From Candidatus Peregrinibacteria bacterium UBA1369 (GTDB taxonomy: Bacteria; Patescibacteriota; Gracilibacteria; UBA1369), in the NCBI GenBank assembly GCA_002305925.1, contig DBRL01000010.1, forward strand, positions 1 through 64,000: a stretch of 64,000 bases of DNA, in the 5' to 3' direction. The position numbers and the translations under genes are program-made. Of this stretch, positions 52,233 through 61,163 are shown piece after piece. The notes under the pieces were generated by a model that was not told the DNA's origin, ran no database searches, and worked only from the letters and a program-made list of their open reading frames with translations. Each line of letters starts with the position of its first letter. Position 1 is the stretch's first letter.

Positions 52233-55200
52233 TTAGAATGATGAGCCTTCTGCCGTCCCGGTACCGCTGGTGTCAGGCAATTCGACTGTGCCTCCCTGCC
52301 CCGAGCCTGTCGATCCCCCGACCTCTCCTCCGGAACCGGCTGGCTTTTCTCCCGCAGGTGGAGTGCCGGTTTCTTCTTCGGGCATCACCAGGCTGACCGC
52401 GGCTGTGACTCCGCCCATCAGTCCGATGAATTCTTTGTAGGCCTGTGTCGTGATTGTTGTCCTGGCTTCGCTGGTGTTTGCTGCCAGGATCAGGGTTGCC
52501 GTTTCGGGTGGTGGAGGGATAATGGTGATGTCTTCAGTAATGGTAGGCATGTAATTGCCGCATTTGTTGAAGATGCCTGATCGGACATGCGTGTTGATTT
52601 TGACCAGGATGTCTGCGCCACCACGGCCTTTGACCGAGATGAGTTCCTGGAAGTTGGTTTGTGCTTTTCTGACCTGTTCGACAAGATCCATAAATTTTTT
52701 CAGGCCGGGGGAGTTTTCTGTGGTTCCAGCCGGATTGTTGTAGTGGCTGATGATTGTCTCGTACTCAGCTGGTTCAAGTACGAAGGCAAGACCTCCATTG
52801 GATGCCAGTTTTCTGGCCAGGTTGCTGTTCATGAAATTGACAATGTCTGTGCGGGCGGGCAGATGCGAGAGCTGATCACGCAGCAGCATCCCGATCATAT
52901 ATTCTTCTGGAGGTTGTCCGCTGCGGATGGCCTCGGTGTAGTCCTTGCCAATGATTGGCCAGAAATCATCATAGGCTTTCGCGTCATCTGATCCATCCAA
53001 AAGCTGGTGCATGGCATTGCCGCCCACACCAATGATCACTCCCATCGATGTGCCAGGTTCGATTGGGGTGCGGGGCATTCTGGTGTCCAGGTGTTCCAGG
53101 TGCTTCATGGCCAGCCTGGAGAGCTCTTCGGGTGTTTTTCCCTTGAAATCGACTTTTCCCTGCAGCTCGGTCATTCTTCGTTCGAAGTATTTGACCAGTA
53201 CTTTTCTGCACCACTCAAGGCGCTCCCTGAGGATTCTTGTTCTCTCAAAAGCGTTCACGTCGCGGCCGGCGTAGAGGTTGGTGTAGCGGAGTGTCGAGAG
53301 TTCCAGGGTCAGCAGTTTCTTTTCATAGCCGGTAAATCCTGGCGCGATATTATGTTTTGCGGCGTATTCGTCGAATAATTTATAGAGTCTTTCCGAGACG
53401 TAATCGGGCCTGTTGAGATTTTCCTTTGCTTCCTCATTGGTGATTTCCACGAAATTTTTCCTTTCGCTGCCACGGAAGAGGAAAATTTTTCTTTTGTGAT
53501 CCTGAATCAGTTTTTCTCTTTCGGGTGTTAGGGCCTCTTTTTCTGCCTGTTCGCCACCTGATTTGTCCAGTGCCTGAGCCATTCGGCTCTGGGCCTGCCT
53601 GATTGAATCAAAGTTGTAGCCTGGTTTTTCCTGATAGGCGGTGGGGGCTTCTTTGCTGTAGTTGCCGGCGATCAAGGGCGTGTCTTTCTGGTCTGCCAGA
53701 CGGGTGATAGTTAGTTCAGCAGGGAACCTGTCGCCGCTGAAATATGGATTCTGTGAAATTGTGACCACTCTTTCCATGGTGGCGCCGTGGCTTGTTTCCA
53801 GGGGATATTTTCTGGTCTGCTGGTCAATGAACAGATATTGCAGGCTGTTGGGGTCTTTGATAAACATGCGTTTGCCCTGCATGGTAACTATCCCAGGGGC
53901 AATGAGAATTTTTTCATTGATGTCCAGGCTGTTATCAAGCAGTTTAACTTCTATGGTTTTGTTATTGTTGTTGTCCGTGATTGCGAGGAGCTGGATATCG
54001 ATGCCTTTTTGGGCCAGAACAAGGTTGAAATCGGCGATTTTACCGAGGATCGAGTTCATACTTTCCGCCTGGCTGGCAGATGTCGTGATTACCTCTCCTT
54101 TGCCAGTGCGAAGGTGTCTAGTTGAGTCGAGGGATGACTGTCCGGAACGGTAGGCTTCTGTGGCGGCTTCTGATTTGGGCAGGTCGGCAAAGGCCCGGTC
54201 GAAGGCCTGCTGTTTGCGCAATTCTCCAAAATTGCCCATCGTTTCCTCGCTGGTTTTTCTGCTGCGGCTGAGGACCATGCGGGAGGCCACGTTGAATTTG
54301 AGGCTGATCAGAATTTGGGCTGCCCAAACTGCAACACCTCCGATCAAAAGCGGAGCGTTGCCGGTGGCGGCGCCTGCGGCGATGACTGCCCCCTCGGTAA
54401 CGCCGGCTTTAATTTCACCACCAAGAATCAAAGGCAGTTTGAAATCTTCATTGAATTGCGTGATGATCATGGCTACGTAATCCTCAAAGACATAGAGGAT
54501 TTCGGCATCGCTTAATCCTTCGAGCTGCATTGCTTCTTTCATTTTCTGATCATTTTTCAGATCGGAGCAAAATTTCTGGACTTCATTGGCCGGGGAACCT
54601 TTTTTATAGATTTCCTTCAGTCTGTCCATGTAGCCTTTGATGCCTTCGGAAGACAGCTTGGCGTCGAGATCGTTTTTATATTTCTGTTTGGCGTCGATTT
54701 CCCATTCAATTACCTTCAGGCCAAAGTTGATGCCAGCCAGCTTGCTTTCCAGTGTACTTACTCCGACATTGGCATAGAAGCCCATGTAATAGTTGAAGTT
54801 GTCCTGGTCATCGGCTTTGATAATATTGAAGTCGATTCCTCCACCCACGGCGGCGGTGGCGCCCAATCCCCAACCTCCACCCGTTTCTTCTGGTTTTGGT
54901 CCCACGGTTACTCCTGTGGTCACAGCACCATACAGGCTGACCCGGCTTTCTTTGCTCCATTCGCTGCCCCTCGAGGTAAAGGCAACGCCAACGGCGAAAC
55001 TGAGGCCGCGGCTTCCGAGTCCCGGAACGAGAATAAGTTTGGCGTAAGGCGAACTGAAAACGTCGAGAATAATTGGTGTGTGCAGTCCGACTGCGTGTGT
55101 GTCCGTGGAGCGGTTGTAGGAATAACTGCCCAGAACACTGATTGGCAGCATTCTTAGGCCTGTTGCCGCCTCTTCCTTGGTTAGTTTTTCACCGTGGGGA

Positions 55201-58200
55201 CCGATAATCGGGTCTGGAAGTAGGGTGAGGATCTGGCCGATCATCTGCTCCATGTTTTTGTTTACCTCCTGGTTTTGTTTGGTTTCCCTGGTTTCGGTAT
55301 CCGCCAGATAGCCCAGTCGGATGATTGTATTGTCAATATGGTCAAAATTTTCCAGGTCAAATTCATTTACTGCCCCTCTGCGCTTGTAGGCCTCCCAGGT
55401 TTCGCGGTAATAACTGTTTTTTCTGGCTCTGGTCTCGAGCCGTTTCAGTCCGAGCAGGTAGAGGTTGTACATCACCTGATTGAGCTTGTTTGTATCGATG
55501 CTTTCCTGGCCGGTTCGCTGGTCGCGGATACGGACTTGTTCCCAGATGTCGTTGTAGGCCGCTTTGCCGCTGGCTTTTCTGAAGAATTCGTCTTTGGTAT
55601 AGGCGGTACGTGTTTCGCTGTCTACGTCTCCCATGTCGACTTTGCGTCCCTCTGAGTCGAAGTCGGTAAGTCCATATGCAAAAATTCTTTTGAGCAGCCG
55701 TTCATATTTGGCGGCATAATTGACGTTTTCTCTGGCGGTTTCTATCAGTCGCTTTGTGATGTGTCTGACCTGGTCATTGGCCATATCTGTTCCATTTTTG
55801 ATTGCATAGATCAGGTCGATGATCAGCTTGTTTTGCGGTTCCAGAATTTTTTCCAGGGACTGGGGGAGTTTTGCTACTATATATGATTTTTCGGTGCCGG
55901 CTACTTTATATACGCATTGCTGCCTTTTTAGTTCGTCAAACGAATAGAGACGGAAAATTAGTTCTGTGAGTTGGCCTGGCGTGACCTGATGGTTGAATCG
56001 ATAGCCCGTACTCTGATCATATTGTGCCATCAGAGAGTTGAAATAATTGAGAGCTTCTCCTCCGATGGTTATTCTTTCCGTCCTTTCGACTGTATTGTCG
56101 GTAAGCATCATGTCGGCATTGCACGCTGTTCCTGTTTCATGCAGGGACTTGTTGATGCCGTCATACATCTCTCTCAGATTAAACGAGCCCTTCGTGTCAT
56201 AGGCATGTATGGAAGTCCTCTGGTTGCATTGTCTGTTGAATCCGTATTCCAGATAGACGTCCCAGCCAATAGTGGCGTTGATCACTTTCATGGTCAGGTC
56301 TTTACCCTTGTAGCGGATGTTGATCAGGGCAGAGTCGTTTCCTTCGATCTCTCTGATGTTTTCTGCCGTATCGACAAATTTTGCATCTCCGTAGATGCCC
56401 ATTGTGCGAAGCAGTTCATGCAATCTGTCGGTGAGATTGTTTTGTACGCGGCCTTCTTCTTTTTCGTTCCGTATATATAGTAATTCGCCTACGGGAATTC
56501 CCGGTATGCTCTGGTTGAGAGTTTCCAGATCGCGCAGGCTGAAGTAAGTCGGGGTGTTGGACAGTGTATATTCCGGCAGTCCTTCGCCCAGTATTTCTGC
56601 GCTTCTGGTGCGTGCGGTGGCACTGAAGAGGGAATTGATTTTCTCTACATAGTCTTCGGCGTCAAACCCTCCATGGTCGAATTCACGGAAAAGTTTTTCG
56701 TTGGTCTCCGGGTCCCGGACTACAATGTATTGTCCGTTCCACGTGTCCTCGATTGTAAGTTTCAGTCTTTTCCCGCTTTTCTCGATATTGCAGCTGTATT
56801 CTTTTTCTCCAGATTTCTCGATTTTTCCCGAGCTGCTGACCATCAGCAGGTCAATAATTGTCTTGAGGTTTCTGGCAGGCGTACTGTCATCGGGAAGTTT
56901 TTCATGGTTTCGGCTTCCGGCGACGAAGTCGGTTGTTGCCGCAGGATCCAGTAGCGCTATGGCATTCCCGAGGCCCTCGACAACGTCGATAAAGGCGCGA
57001 CATTTTTTCTGGGCGGCCAGAATAGTCGGATTTTTGGTTTTGCCTGGATCAATCAGGGCCATTGGCAATACCTGGTCGTAGTCCCAGTTGTAGGGGAGCT
57101 TCAGTCCAAAAACGTTGATGATGTCCTCGCTGTCAAAAGTTTCTGCTTCTCCGGTCCAGATCAGGTCATAGACTTTGTCGCGTATGCTGTTTTCTTCAAG
57201 TTTTCCAAATACGTCGGGGTTTTTTTTGATAAGACTGACTACTTTTTTGACTGTGGGGTTTTCGCGGCTCCACATTTCCCGCCAGGTTCCGCGTTCCTTG
57301 CCCTGGCGCAGCGCTCCCACCAGTCTGTCGCTGATGGAACGGCTGATGCCGGCCGTGCTGAAGTCATCGTCAATGTCGGTTCGATAATCTTCCCAGATTG
57401 AATCGGTTTCTTTTTTGTTCTTGGCTCCTGCCAGTTCCTGTTCCAGCCTTCTTGTCCTGGCCTCCACCTCGGGCATGTTTTTGCCTACGGTCTGTCTGAC
57501 TACGGCGATGGCTACTCCAGTGTCAAATGCTGCGCTGCGTGATTCTGCCGCTGTTCTTTTTTGTCTTTCTGACTCTGCTTCCTGTCTCAATCTGATCTGG
57601 TCCTGGGCGACTTTTCTTTCGGTGCGGGCGCGGGGGACAACGATTGGCAGACGGTTTTGTTTTCCGACAGCCAGATGTGCCAGTTGCAGCAGATGTGCAT
57701 ATTCTTCAGCGTTGACTCCGGTGTTTCTGATCTGATCGACAATTATCTGATTGAGACCGGCTGGAATGGAATTTTTCTCAATAATATCTTTGGCCAGTTC
57801 GAGATAGGTTTTGTCTGTATCAATCTGGATAGGAACAATATAGGTTTCTTTTTCCGTGCCGTTTTGGATTTCTACTTTGTCAACGGTTTTCGGGGACTCC
57901 AGGGCTGCCTTGGGGGTAAAGGTGATTTGGTCTTTTGAATGCAGCCAGATTCTGGTCCCGGAATCGGAGTAAAAATAATTTTCCTTGTTTTTTGTTTTGA
58001 ATTCTGCAGTGATTTTTGATGTTCCCTGGCCGAATTTATCGAGCAAAAGTCTGTCACCAATTTGTGGCTCTTTTCCGTTGTAGACCTGTTTAAAAAGGTC
58101 GATGGCTCCGGTTTTGTTTTTATCACTTGCTTCTTTTGCCGTGACACTGACGGTTTTCGTTTCGCTCAATTCATTTTTCTCACGTGCGGCGGAGGCTGTT

Positions 58201-58796
58201 TTTACCGTCTCGGGTATATAACGAATGGAAATGTCGGCCTGGGGGAAGATAATTTCTTTGTTTCCGGCATAGAATTTGAATCTGGTCACGTCTCTGACCA
58301 CATCGTGAACCAGTCCGATCGAGTTGCAATTTTGAATGCTCAGGCCTTCCTGAAAGGCAGACCACAGTGTCTGTCCGCTTGACTCCTGCATTCGACTTGC
58401 GAAGGTGGGGTATTGTTTTTGAAATAGTTGGCTGATTGACGTCTTGTGCAGCTCGAGGCTTTGTATTAAGCCACTGGTGAAGTCGTTTTTTAGAGTGAGG
58501 AACTGGGGTGACTTTTCCTGCAGACCGGGGATTTTTTTGAGGATGTTTGTTAACGCCTGATCGAGGTTTTTCTGAAAATCCCCCCTTTTTTCTGGGGAAA
58601 AGTATTTGTTGTCAAAATCTGGACTGTTGATGTCCAGTTCAGGTCCTTTGGGAGCTTCCTTTGCTTTGTCAGTCGGGGTTTCTCCCGGGCTGCCTGTTTG
58701 TCCTCCCTGATAGACCAGTCTTCTGGGCAGGGGACTGCCCTGGCTGCTGTAGCCGGTGTCGAAGTGGGGGAGGATGTTTTGATCGAAATCTTTCAT
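52233..58796 (-). CDS. Giant protein of unknown function (2187 aa)
   Basis: There is no signal peptide; the N-terminus (MKDFDQNILPHFDTGYSSQG) is Pro/Gly-rich and disordered. Visible features are a charged coiled coil at ~400-440 (ARTERKVAQDQIRLRQEAES), a Gly-rich beta segment at ~1260-1330 (GSRGLSFAVGVAFTSRGS, GWGLGATAAVGGGIDF), and a hydrophobic patch at ~1470-1500 (VIAAGAATGNAPLLIGGVAVW). The C-terminus is Gly/Thr/Ser-rich and ends ...TAEGSSF. I recognise no domain. Intact over 6.5 kb with neighbour-like codon use, it is clearly expressed. It lies 90 nt after the gene at 59357 and 28 nt before the 1939-aa gene. Confidence 0.8.
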   Translation of the reverse strand: MKDFDQNILPHFDTGYSSQGSPLPRRLVYQGGQTGSPGETPTDKAKEAPKGPELDINSPDFDNKYFSPEKRGDFQKNLDQALTNILKKIPGLQEKSPQFLTLKNDFTSGLIQSLELHKTSISQLFQKQYPTFASRMQESSGQTLWSAFQEGLSIQNCNSIGLVHDVVRDVTRFKFYAGNKEIIFPQADISIRYIPETVKTASAAREKNELSETKTVSVTAKEASDKNKTGAIDLFKQVYNGKEPQIGDRLLLDKFGQGTSKITAEFKTKNKENYFYSDSGTRIWLHSKDQITFTPKAALESPKTVDKVEIQNGTEKETYIVPIQIDTDKTYLELAKDIIEKNSIPAGLNQIIVDQIRNTGVNAEEYAHLLQLAHLAVGKQNRLPIVVPRARTERKVAQDQIRLRQEAESERQKRTAAESRSAAFDTGVAIAVVRQTVGKNMPEVEARTRRLEQELAGAKNKKETDSIWEDYRTDIDDDFSTAGISRSISDRLVGALRQGKERGTWREMWSRENPTVKKVVSLIKKNPDVFGKLEENSIRDKVYDLIWTGEAETFDSEDIINVFGLKLPYNWDYDQVLPMALIDPGKTKNPTILAAQKKCRAFIDVVEGLGNAIALLDPAATTDFVAGSRNHEKLPDDSTPARNLKTIIDLLMVSSSGKIEKSGEKEYSCNIEKSGKRLKLTIEDTWNGQYIVVRDPETNEKLFREFDHGGFDAEDYVEKINSLFSATARTRSAEILGEGLPEYTLSNTPTYFSLRDLETLNQSIPGIPVGELLYIRNEKEEGRVQNNLTDRLHELLRTMGIYGDAKFVDTAENIREIEGNDSALINIRYKGKDLTMKVINATIGWDVYLEYGFNRQCNQRTSIHAYDTKGSFNLREMYDGINKSLHETGTACNADMMLTDNTVERTERITIGGEALNYFNSLMAQYDQSTGYRFNHQVTPGQLTELIFRLYSFDELKRQQCVYKVAGTEKSYIVAKLPQSLEKILEPQNKLIIDLIYAIKNGTDMANDQVRHITKRLIETARENVNYAAKYERLLKRIFAYGLTDFDSEGRKVDMGDVDSETRTAYTKDEFFRKASGKAAYNDIWEQVRIRDQRTGQESIDTNKLNQVMYNLYLLGLKRLETRARKNSYYRETWEAYKRRGAVNEFDLENFDHIDNTIIRLGYLADTETRETKQNQEVNKNMEQMIGQILTLLPDPIIGPHGEKLTKEEAATGLRMLPISVLGSYSYNRSTDTHAVGLHTPIILDVFSSPYAKLILVPGLGSRGLSFAVGVAFTSRGSEWSKESRVSLYGAVTTGVTVGPKPEETGGGWGLGATAAVGGGIDFNIIKADDQDNFNYYMGFYANVGVSTLESKLAGINFGLKVIEWEIDAKQKYKNDLDAKLSSEGIKGYMDRLKEIYKKGSPANEVQKFCSDLKNDQKMKEAMQLEGLSDAEILYVFEDYVAMIITQFNEDFKLPLILGGEIKAGVTEGAVIAAGAATGNAPLLIGGVAVWAAQILISLKFNVASRMVLSRSRKTSEETMGNFGELRKQQAFDRAFADLPKSEAATEAYRSGQSSLDSTRHLRTGKGEVITTSASQAESMNSILGKIADFNLVLAQKGIDIQLLAITDNNNNKTIEVKLLDNSLDINEKILIAPGIVTMQGKRMFIKDPNSLQYLFIDQQTRKYPLETSHGATMERVVTISQNPYFSGDRFPAELTITRLADQKDTPLIAGNYSKEAPTAYQEKPGYNFDSIRQAQSRMAQALDKSGGEQAEKEALTPEREKLIQDHKRKIFLFRGSERKNFVEITNEEAKENLNRPDYVSERLYKLFDEYAAKHNIAPGFTGYEKKLLTLELSTLRYTNLYAGRDVNAFERTRILRERLEWCRKVLVKYFERRMTELQGKVDFKGKTPEELSRLAMKHLEHLDTRMPRTPIEPGTSMGVIIGVGGNAMHQLLDGSDDAKAYDDFWPIIGKDYTEAIRSGQPPEEYMIGMLLRDQLSHLPARTDIVNFMNSNLARKLASNGGLAFVLEPAEYETIISHYNNPAGTTENSPGLKKFMDLVEQVRKAQTNFQELISVKGRGGADILVKINTHVRSGIFNKCGNYMPTITEDITIIPPPPETATLILAANTSEARTTITTQAYKEFIGLMGGVTAAVSLVMPEEETGTPPAGEKPAGSGGEVGGSTGSGQGGTVELPDTSGTGTAEGSSF

Positions 58797-58886
58797 GGTC
58801 GTGATGTAATTTGTTTTTTAATTTTCAGTTAATGTCGCCGTGTTACCATTTGCCCCGGGCGGGCGGGGGAGTCGTGAACCGGCCGG

Positions 58887-59357
58887 TCAGCGGCGGTGGA
58901 TTTCCTTAAGCAGTTCGTGCAGCTGTTTGCGGGCTTCGGTAATGCGGGTCTCGCGCTCGAGCTGGCGTTGGCGGTAATAGCTGGAATGGGCCTCAAAGAC
59001 GATTGGCTGGGTGTAGGGTGTGATGTCGATTTTGCCTCCTTTGGCATCGAGGAAGTTGAGATGGCCTTCGACGATCTGCAGCTTTTTGCAGCCGGCCTTG
59101 CCCATTGCTTTCCAGAAATCGGCCACTCCAACCTCCGGCGAGATGGTCTCGGTCAGCGACTGGACAATGGCTTCCTGATAGGCGTTGGAGTTGAAACTGT
59201 CCGAAGGAAAGGTTTTGCCGGCCAGCTCCTCCAGACTTTTGACCATGCTTTTGGCGTTGAATTTGGCCTGGGAATTGTACTGCTGCCAGACATTCTGCGC
59301 GGCCGTAGTCTGCGCGGTGCGCTGGGCGAAAGTGCTTTTTGTTTTGGTTTTAGGCAT
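58887..59357 (-). CDS. Hypothetical protein heading the giant-protein cluster
   Basis: This 156-aa protein is soluble and helical, with no signal and a basic C-terminus (HELLKEIHRR). It has Gln/Ala-rich N-terminal and KSMVKSLEELAGK segments and an acidic core. It has its own promoter (59383-59411) and likely heads the operon that includes the giant genes. No family is recognised; a small partner or chaperone of the large protein is possible. Confidence 0.65.
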   Translation of the reverse strand: MPKTKTKSTFAQRTAQTTAAQNVWQQYNSQAKFNAKSMVKSLEELAGKTFPSDSFNSNAYQEAIVQSLTETISPEVGVADFWKAMGKAGCKKLQIVEGHLNFLDAKGGKIDITPYTQPIVFEAHSSYYRQRQLERETRITEARKQLHELLKEIHRR

Positions 59358-59382
59358 AGGGGTCGTGAAAATATATCTTTAT

Positions 59383-59411
59383 ATTTTAGCAAATATTGCC
59401 GATTTTTGCAA
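59383..59411 (-). promoter_or_regulatory. Promoter of the giant-protein cluster
   Basis: On the minus strand TTGCAA, a 17-nt spacer and TAAAAT. It is interleaved with the divergent hpf promoter (59417-59445). Confidence 0.6.
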
Positions 59412-59416
59412 AGGTG

Positions 59417-59445
59417 GTGACAATCCGGTCGCCAGCATTTATAAT
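59417..59445 (+). promoter_or_regulatory. Promoter of hpf
   Basis: GTGACA (5/6), a 17-nt spacer and a perfect TATAAT. The predicted leader is ~17 nt. Confidence 0.65.
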
Positions 59446-59468
59446 TTTGGCGACTTAACCAATCGAAC

Positions 59469-59774
59469 ATGCAAATAAACTTTCATCAAAAAGGGCTGCG
59501 TCTCTCCGATCGGCAAGAGGATTACATTTCTTCCAAGCTGGAATCACTCTCGATATTCAAGGTAATGGAGGATCCTTCCGTGGTGGTTCGGGTGGATGTG
59601 GAATATAGCGAGCATATTGCCAGTGACAAGAAAATTACTATGGCAGTGACCGCCACTGTTCCACAGGATACTCTACGGGCCGAGACCGACTGTCTGACTG
59701 TGGAAGAAGGCGTGGATCTGCTGGAGGAGAAATTGCGTGCTCAGCTCGAGAAATACAAAACAGCCCGCAGTTAA
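59469..59774 (+). CDS. hpf: Ribosome hibernation-promoting factor (short form)
   Basis: This 101-aa HPF/RaiA-type protein has INFHQKGLRLSDRQEDYISSKLESLS and a Lys/Arg-rich C-terminal helix. It binds the ribosomal decoding region in stationary phase. It is a short form without the C-terminal dimerisation domain. It may be cotranscribed with the downstream ligase. Confidence 0.9.
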   Translation: MQINFHQKGLRLSDRQEDYISSKLESLSIFKVMEDPSVVVRVDVEYSEHIASDKKITMAVTATVPQDTLRAETDCLTVEEGVDLLEEKLRAQLEKYKTARS

Positions 59775-59786
59775 TCACCCTTGCCC

Positions 59787-61163
59787 ATGTCAATATTTGC
59801 AGGCCGGAATTGGCAAAAGGCCATTTATCTGTTGCCCCTTTTTTTCCCGCTCTATCTGGTGAAGCTGGAGTTGGCCGGTTGGCCGTTTAATGTGCTGGAA
59901 CTGCTGGTGATTGGTCTTTTTTTGCTACAGCTGGGCACCTGGATGCGACAATGGTTTGATTTTCGCTGTCGGGGAGTCGCTACCGGCAGTTATTTTTTGA
60001 GACAGAACAGCGGTTTTTTGTTGGCTTCGGCGCTTTTTTTGCTTTTGGCGCTGGTGGCCGTTTTGATTGTGCCCCGCGAGACTTTGTTGATTGACGGGGA
60101 GACAGTTTACCAATCGCGTCGTGTGGCTCTGGGGATTTTGAAGGGCTGGATTTTGGTCCCCTGGCTCTGGTTTGTGATGCTTTGGTTTAACACCGTACGT
60201 CGTGAAGATCTTTTTACCATGTTTTACGCCTATGTTTTTTCGGCCTTGCCTCTGGCTGTTTGGGCGTTTTATCAGTATTGGAGCGGGGATTTCATTACCC
60301 TCGACGGACGGGCTTCCGGCCCCTTCGTCAACGCCAATTACCTGGCCATGTATCTGGCTCCGGCCGTCACCGCCCTCTGGATGATGATTGTGCGTGGCGT
60401 GCTGCTGGGTTTTCGTCCCGTGCGTTTTGTAGTGGGGGCTTTTCTGGCCATGCTTTACTCGATTACCATGCTGATGACGCAGTCTTATGGGGCCATGCTG
60501 GCGGTGATGCTTTCACTGGCGGCGTTTTTGGCTCTTACTTTTTTGCTGCATCGGCGTGAAGGGAAGTCTGAACAACTGGATATTTTGAAGAAAATTGCCA
60601 CTTTTATCGGCGTGGTGGCCCTGATTGCCCTGATGTCTGCGGTCGTTCTTTTCGCCAACACTGAAAAATGGCGGTTGTTTACCGAATTTGCCCAGCGCAG
60701 TTCCAGCAGCGTGCGTCTGCAGGTCTATCAGATTGCTGTCGACATGGTGCGGCAGAGTCCGCTACTGGGCATCGGTTTTGGCCAGTTTGAGCCGAAATAC
60801 AATCTGGAAGCGCCGGAAATCCTTGGCCATGCGCCGCATGAATGGGTGATGATACATCCGCACAATACTTTCCTCGCTGTCTGGCTCAATCTGGGCCTGG
60901 GGGGGCTGGCACTTTTTGTCTGGTTGCTCTGGTATGCCTGTTCCCGTGTGTTTCGCGGTCGGTGGATGGCGGAGGCCGACTATGAAGTAAAGTTTTTTCG
61001 GCTGATCGGTGGCACTCTGCTGCTGGTATTGTTGCTGCACGGGATGGTGGACACATATATTTTTAAAAACGATTTGGCGATGCAGTTCTGGATGATTATC
61101 GCGCTCTGCGTTTTGCCCCACCGCAAAAAGGTATTACAATCTGGTGGAAATCCAACTTCATAA
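59787..61163 (+). CDS. O-antigen ligase/polymerase-like membrane protein
   Basis: This 458-aa protein has about ten to twelve helices. It has a large loop before the C-terminal helices (SPLLGIGFGQFEPKYNLEAP...HPHNTFLAVWLNLGLGG), with the H-P-H-N motif conserved in Wzy/WaaL. It probably joins or polymerises surface polysaccharide. I use ATG 59787. The MurE-like gene starts inside its last 20 nt. Confidence 0.85.
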   Translation: MSIFAGRNWQKAIYLLPLFFPLYLVKLELAGWPFNVLELLVIGLFLLQLGTWMRQWFDFRCRGVATGSYFLRQNSGFLLASALFLLLALVAVLIVPRETLLIDGETVYQSRRVALGILKGWILVPWLWFVMLWFNTVRREDLFTMFYAYVFSALPLAVWAFYQYWSGDFITLDGRASGPFVNANYLAMYLAPAVTALWMMIVRGVLLGFRPVRFVVGAFLAMLYSITMLMTQSYGAMLAVMLSLAAFLALTFLLHRREGKSEQLDILKKIATFIGVVALIALMSAVVLFANTEKWRLFTEFAQRSSSSVRLQVYQIAVDMVRQSPLLGIGFGQFEPKYNLEAPEILGHAPHEWVMIHPHNTFLAVWLNLGLGGLALFVWLLWYACSRVFRGRWMAEADYEVKFFRLIGGTLLLVLLLHGMVDTYIFKNDLAMQFWMIIALCVLPHRKKVLQSGGNPTS

